This document shows positions 4,720 to 6,921 of a DNA stretch of 6,921 nucleotides, one piece after another. Within the stretch, counting starts at the first letter, position 1. The number at the start of each line of letters is the position of its first letter. Below the pieces are notes generated by a model, which saw only the letters and a list, made by a program, of their open reading frames with translations, was not told where the DNA came from and made no database searches. The stretch is from Candidatus Doudnabacteria bacterium RIFCSPHIGHO2_02_FULL_46_11 (GTDB lineage: Bacteria > Patescibacteriota > Doudnabacteria > UBA920 > 2-02-FULL-46-11), in NCBI GenBank assembly GCA_001779955.1, contig MFES01000032.1, positions 14,793-21,713 on the forward strand, written 5' to 3'. A program made the position numbers and the translations under genes.

Positions 4720-5360
4720 GTACCCTCAAGAACTACCTCGGCCAGCTGCGGCTCTACTCCTTCGCAGACACGGCGCTGCTGCTCTGGGCCTTTGAGTTCC
4801 GCGGCCACGAGTTCGCCGGCGGACTGCTGCTGTGGTGCGCCTTTCTGGCGTATCTGGAATGGCGACACAACCACGGCGACCGCACCCCGATTCCGGGATG
4901 GGTTGTGGCTATGCTCACGGTGGCAGGTCTGGTTATGTTCCCAATAATTTCGGCGGCAACATTCCTGTTTCTAGGAATGCTTTACACCCTGAAAAAGCGG
5001 GGCAAGTGGGGACTAATCAGCCCGTACCTGCGAGGGCTGCAAACCGCGGCCTTGATCAGTCATCACGCTTCGCCTTATTGGTTGTTTAAAGTGGCGATGG
5101 TGATGTGGGCTCGTAATGTCATCGGCGACGCGCGGGATGTGAATCGAGACCGCGCTGAAGGTGTTATGACCAAGCCGGTCATCAAAAACTGGTACGCGCC
5201 GCACTGGCGCACAACCCACCGAGGAATGGTGATGGTCACCAGCTACCTTTGGTGGTCAATGAGCACCTTGTCGGTCTGGTGGGTAGCAAGCGCGTGGGTA
5301 GTACAAATCATAACTTACAACTGGACCCCGCGGGGTCAGGAGGCAACACAAGAGCCGTGA
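4716..5360 (+). CDS. Small UbiA-like polytopic membrane protein
   Basis: A 214-residue membrane protein with about five hydrophobic segments (roughly residues 17-29, 33-46, 61-90, 120-134 and 171-203). At residues 138-145 it has D-x-x-D-x-x-x-D within NVIGDARDVNRDRAEG, followed by TKPV. This matches the second Asp-rich motif of UbiA-superfamily prenyltransferases, which transfer polyprenyl groups in the membrane. LYTLKKRGKWG (89-99) also recalls the family's Lys-rich loop. The first Asp motif (NDxxDxxxD) is not intact; only EWRHNHGDRTPIP (48-60) lies near its expected place. Family members are usually near 290 residues, so this is short, divergent and perhaps not an active prenyltransferase. 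An AAGGAG site lies at 4702-4707. The C-terminal tail is polar, and its stop lies within a hairpin. One 60-base sample (4741-4800) is 39/60 GC. Confidence 0.55.
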   Translation: MSTLKNYLGQLRLYSFADTALLLWAFEFRGHEFAGGLLLWCAFLAYLEWRHNHGDRTPIPGWVVAMLTVAGLVMFPIISAATFLFLGMLYTLKKRGKWGLISPYLRGLQTAALISHHASPYWLFKVAMVMWARNVIGDARDVNRDRAEGVMTKPVIKNWYAPHWRTTHRGMVMVTSYLWWSMSTLSVWWVASAWVVQIITYNWTPRGQEATQEP

Positions 5361-5381
5361 GAAACAAAAATCTCACGGCTC
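5352..5381. terminator. Hairpin spanning the stop of the UbiA-like gene
   Basis: GAGCCGTGAGA (5352-5362) pairs perfectly with TCTCACGGCTC (5371-5381) around AACAAAAA. The TGA stop (5358-5360) is in the left arm. It lies between converging genes and could serve both strands; no long T-run follows on either side. Confidence 0.6.
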
Positions 5382-5400
5382 GCTTCATTATAGACATTCT

Positions 5401-5418
5401 AACATTCTGCAGAATGTT
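5401..5418. repeat. 18-bp perfect palindrome between converging genes
   Basis: AACATTCTGCAGAATGTT is perfectly self-complementary about CTGCAG. It lies just beyond the nrnA stop (minus strand) and 20 bases after the previous hairpin. It may be a second terminator element, or a protein-binding site. Confidence 0.5.
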
Positions 5419-5424
5419 GGTATG

Positions 5425-6408
5425 TTATTTGGAGGTTGGGGATTGGAGCTTGGAGTTTAAAGAGCCGAGAGGCTCTATATATATATTTCCATTATCCCTT
5501 TTCAGTCGCCCTTGTATTGTAAACCCAGCGGATAATTTGTGCCCGCCACCGCCAAATTTACGGGCAAGCGCCGAAACATCAACGCCTTTATATTCCTCAC
5601 TGCGCAAAGAAAATTTGACCTCCCCGTTTCTTTGGCGGACAAAAGCCGCAAAACTCGCTTCAGGAAAAGTATTGAGTATTTCGACAATACCTTCATAAGC
5701 CTCGTCGTCTACGCCGAGCTCTTTAATATCGTCATGGGTTAAGGCAGAAATTATGGCACGGCTGTTTTTGTCAAAGGTAGCTTTTTCCAAAACATAGGAC
5801 CAGGCCTTTAGCTGGCCCGGAGTTTTACCGGCAAATAAATTATGGGCAACGGCTGACCGCCTCGCACCTTTCAGTAAAATCTCGCCGGCTACTCGCATGG
5901 TTTGGGCATTGGTATTGGCATGCCGGAATGAACCGGTGTCACCCATTAAACCGGCAAGAATGCTGGTGGCCATAACGCCCGTGATATCGGCACCGCTTCC
6001 TTTTAAAAATTCATAAATCATTTGCGTGGTACTGCTATAGCTAATGTCTACCCAATTATATTGTCCGAAGTTGGCGTTATCGTGATGGTGGTCTATATTC
6101 AATATCCGCTCGCGAACTTTTTCAATACCGGCGATTTGGGTAAGAGCTAAATCGCCGCAATCAAAAATTATTACCAAATCAAAGGCTGTTAAAGGAACAT
6201 CCAAATCGGAAACCACTTGCTGCTCGCCCAGCAAAAACTGAAGATTTTTAGGCAGGCCGCCTTTGGCTAAAAGGACAACCTCTTTGCCATTGCTTTTTAG
6301 AAAAGCGCCCATTGTTAAAATACTGCCCAATGCATCCGGATCAACAAAAGCATGGGCAGTAATTAGTATTTTTTCTTTATTTTCCCAAGGGTAGGGCTTA
6401 ACGAGCAT
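5425..6408 (-). CDS. nrnA: DHH-family phosphoesterase, NrnA-like (oligoribonuclease / pAp phosphatase)
   Basis: A cytoplasmic Mn-dependent phosphoesterase. The family degrades short oligoribonucleotides and converts pAp to AMP; some members act on cyclic dinucleotide products. DHH domain: HAFVDPDALGS with His19, Asp23 and Asp25; FDCGD with Asp83; IDHHHDN with Asp106-His107-His108; GLMGDTGSF with Asp157, so the metal ligands are all present. DHHA1 domain: residues about 225-300, with the substrate-binding KFGGGGHKLSAGF (GGGG at 286-289, His290). The family fold ends near residue 300. The last 27 residues are encoded by a hairpin (5461-5476) and a heptamer repeat, so they are probably a recent extension. 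The ATG at 6408 has no Shine-Dalgarno and sits in a small inverted repeat (CGAGC-TAT-GCTCG). rbfA lies just upstream on the same strand, a common arrangement (rbfA-nrnA) downstream of infB. Confidence 0.9.
   Translation of the reverse strand: MLVKPYPWENKEKILITAHAFVDPDALGSILTMGAFLKSNGKEVVLLAKGGLPKNLQFLLGEQQVVSDLDVPLTAFDLVIIFDCGDLALTQIAGIEKVRERILNIDHHHDNANFGQYNWVDISYSSTTQMIYEFLKGSGADITGVMATSILAGLMGDTGSFRHANTNAQTMRVAGEILLKGARRSAVAHNLFAGKTPGQLKAWSYVLEKATFDKNSRAIISALTHDDIKELGVDDEAYEGIVEILNTFPEASFAAFVRQRNGEVKFSLRSEEYKGVDVSALARKFGGGGHKLSAGFTIQGRLKRDNGNIYIEPLGSLNSKLQSPTSK
5429..5456 (+). repeat. Heptamer tandem repeat, TTGGRGN x4, inside the 3' end of nrnA
   Basis: Units TTGGAGG, TTGGGGA, TTGGAGC and TTGGAGT run head to tail over 28 bases. 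On the minus strand they encode the nrnA tail NSKLQSPTS. A hairpin AGAGCC-GAGA-GGCTCT (5461-5476) and an AT dinucleotide run (to about 5486) adjoin it. Confidence 0.7.
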
Positions 6409-6414
6409 AGCTCG

Positions 6415-6461
6415 AATTTCTAATTTTTAATTTAAAATTTCTAAACAATTTTCCAATTTCT
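6415..6461 (+). repeat. AATTTNN heptamer array between nrnA and rbfA
   Basis: AATTTCT, AATTTTT, AATTTAA and AATTTCT occur in tandem at 6415-6442, with another AATTTCT at 6455-6461. The last unit leads into an imperfect inverted repeat: AATTTCTAATGTT (6455-6467) with AACATTGAGAAATT (6479-6492), one extra base. Confidence 0.65.
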
Positions 6462-6494
6462 AATGTTTATAACATTGGAACATTGAGAAATTAA

Positions 6495-6522
6495 TTGAAA
6501 ATTGAGAATTGAGAATTGAAAA
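6495..6522 (+). repeat. TTGARAA heptamer tandem repeat next to the rbfA stop
   Basis: Four perfect-length units, TTGAAAA, TTGAGAA, TTGAGAA and TTGAAAA, cover 28 bases and end one base before the rbfA stop codon. A further TTGAGAA is at 6483-6489. Confidence 0.7.
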
Positions 6523-6523
6523 A

Positions 6524-6874
6524 TTAACTGTCGAGGTCACGGAGGGCTTCGGAAATTTTTTGGGCATGCGCTTCGGACGGATCAGACTTAAATCTCAACT
6601 GGGGAATATACTTGGCTCTAAGCCTATCCGTCAAGTATTTGCGCAAACTACGCGTTTCACTCTTCATTGTTTTTAAAATCTCTTCTTCATCAGCGCCATA
6701 AATAGAAAGCCAAACTGTGGCAGATTGCATGTTGGGCGCTGCTTCTATCTGCGAAATGGAAACTATGCCCGGCAGATCCATTTCCACGCGCATATAAGCG
6801 GCAATCTCTTGCTGTAAAAGCGAGGAAAGCCTGGGGGCGCGGCTTGACCCTTTTCGTGAATGAGTTCTTGACAT
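6524..6874 (-). CDS. rbfA: Ribosome-binding factor A
   Basis: A small KH-type protein that binds the 30S subunit and helps mature the 5' end of 16S rRNA. The N-terminus is basic (RTHSRKGSSRAPR) and leads to helix LSSLLQQEIAAYM, then strands VSISQIEAAPNMQSATVWLSIYG, and the characteristic C-terminal stretch LRKYLTDRLRAKYIPQLRFKSDPS ending in a helix. The ATG at 6874 gives 116 residues, the normal family length. An in-frame TTG at 6889 would add five residues (MSPLI) and cannot be excluded. No Shine-Dalgarno is seen for either. The next gene on this strand is nrnA. Confidence 0.88.
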   Translation of the reverse strand: MSRTHSRKGSSRAPRLSSLLQQEIAAYMRVEMDLPGIVSISQIEAAPNMQSATVWLSIYGADEEEILKTMKSETRSLRKYLTDRLRAKYIPQLRFKSDPSEAHAQKISEALRDLDS

Positions 6875-6893
6875 AATCAACGGGGACAACCCT

Positions 6894-6913
6894 GTCCGCC
6901 GTAAGCGGCGGAC
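6894..6913 (-). other. GC-rich hairpin upstream of rbfA
   Basis: GTCCGCCG (6894-6901) and CGGCGGAC (6906-6913) form a perfect 8-bp stem with a four-base loop, 20 bases upstream of the rbfA ATG. It could close an upstream transcription unit or be a spacer repeat; the window ends too soon to tell. Confidence 0.45.
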
Positions 6914-6921
6914 CGATTTCG

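Noticed and set aside
5249..5698. 149-codon plus-strand open frame
   Set aside because: It overlaps the UbiA-like gene in another frame and the conserved antisense nrnA; the product is low complexity and has no family features.
6415..6522. CRISPR array between nrnA and rbfA
   Set aside because: The units are 7 bases in direct tandem without spacers, so this is a short tandem repeat region.

Overview
The window is bacterial and reads most like a Candidate Phyla Radiation (Patescibacteria) genome. That is an inference from gene content and style: two short TrmB-type regulators, an rbfA-nrnA pair with no visible Shine-Dalgarno, very AT-rich heptamer-repeat spacers, and small accessory genes of unlike composition. 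No gene in the window fixes the lineage.

Layout. At the left edge is the C-terminal part of a multi-pass membrane protein (+), cut by the window start. A minus-strand TrmB-family regulator (TrmB1, 840-1604) follows. It diverges from a plus-strand unit that encodes a secreted, beta-rich protein (1787-2350) and a 64-residue protein (2536-2730). These two genes are separated by a 185-nt structured spacer containing a hammerhead-ribozyme-like three-way junction (2457-2507). Next are a minus-strand two-CBS-domain protein (2791-3252) and a second TrmB-type regulator (TrmB2, 3331-4116). TrmB2 diverges from a second plus-strand unit: a 91-residue unknown protein whose stop overlaps the start of a small UbiA-like membrane protein (4444-5360). 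The right end is a minus-strand housekeeping block: nrnA-like DHH phosphoesterase (5425-6408) and rbfA (6524-6874).

How it may work. Two similar modules are visible, each a minus-strand TrmB-type regulator divergent from a GC-richer plus-strand accessory unit with envelope-type products. The TrmB1, TrmB2 and CBS promoters carry inverted repeats on or beside their core elements. A nearly identical 15-bp motif lies in both the CBS and TrmB2 promoters, so TrmB2 may control itself and the CBS gene. This is inference from sequence symmetry only.

The strongest points for follow-up are the hammerhead-like junction between the two plus-strand cistrons, the shared operator motifs, the recurring -10/6-nt/ATG arrangement, stop codons placed inside perfect inverted repeats, and heptanucleotide arrays on both sides of nrnA. 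I see no tRNA, rRNA, CRISPR array or transposase.
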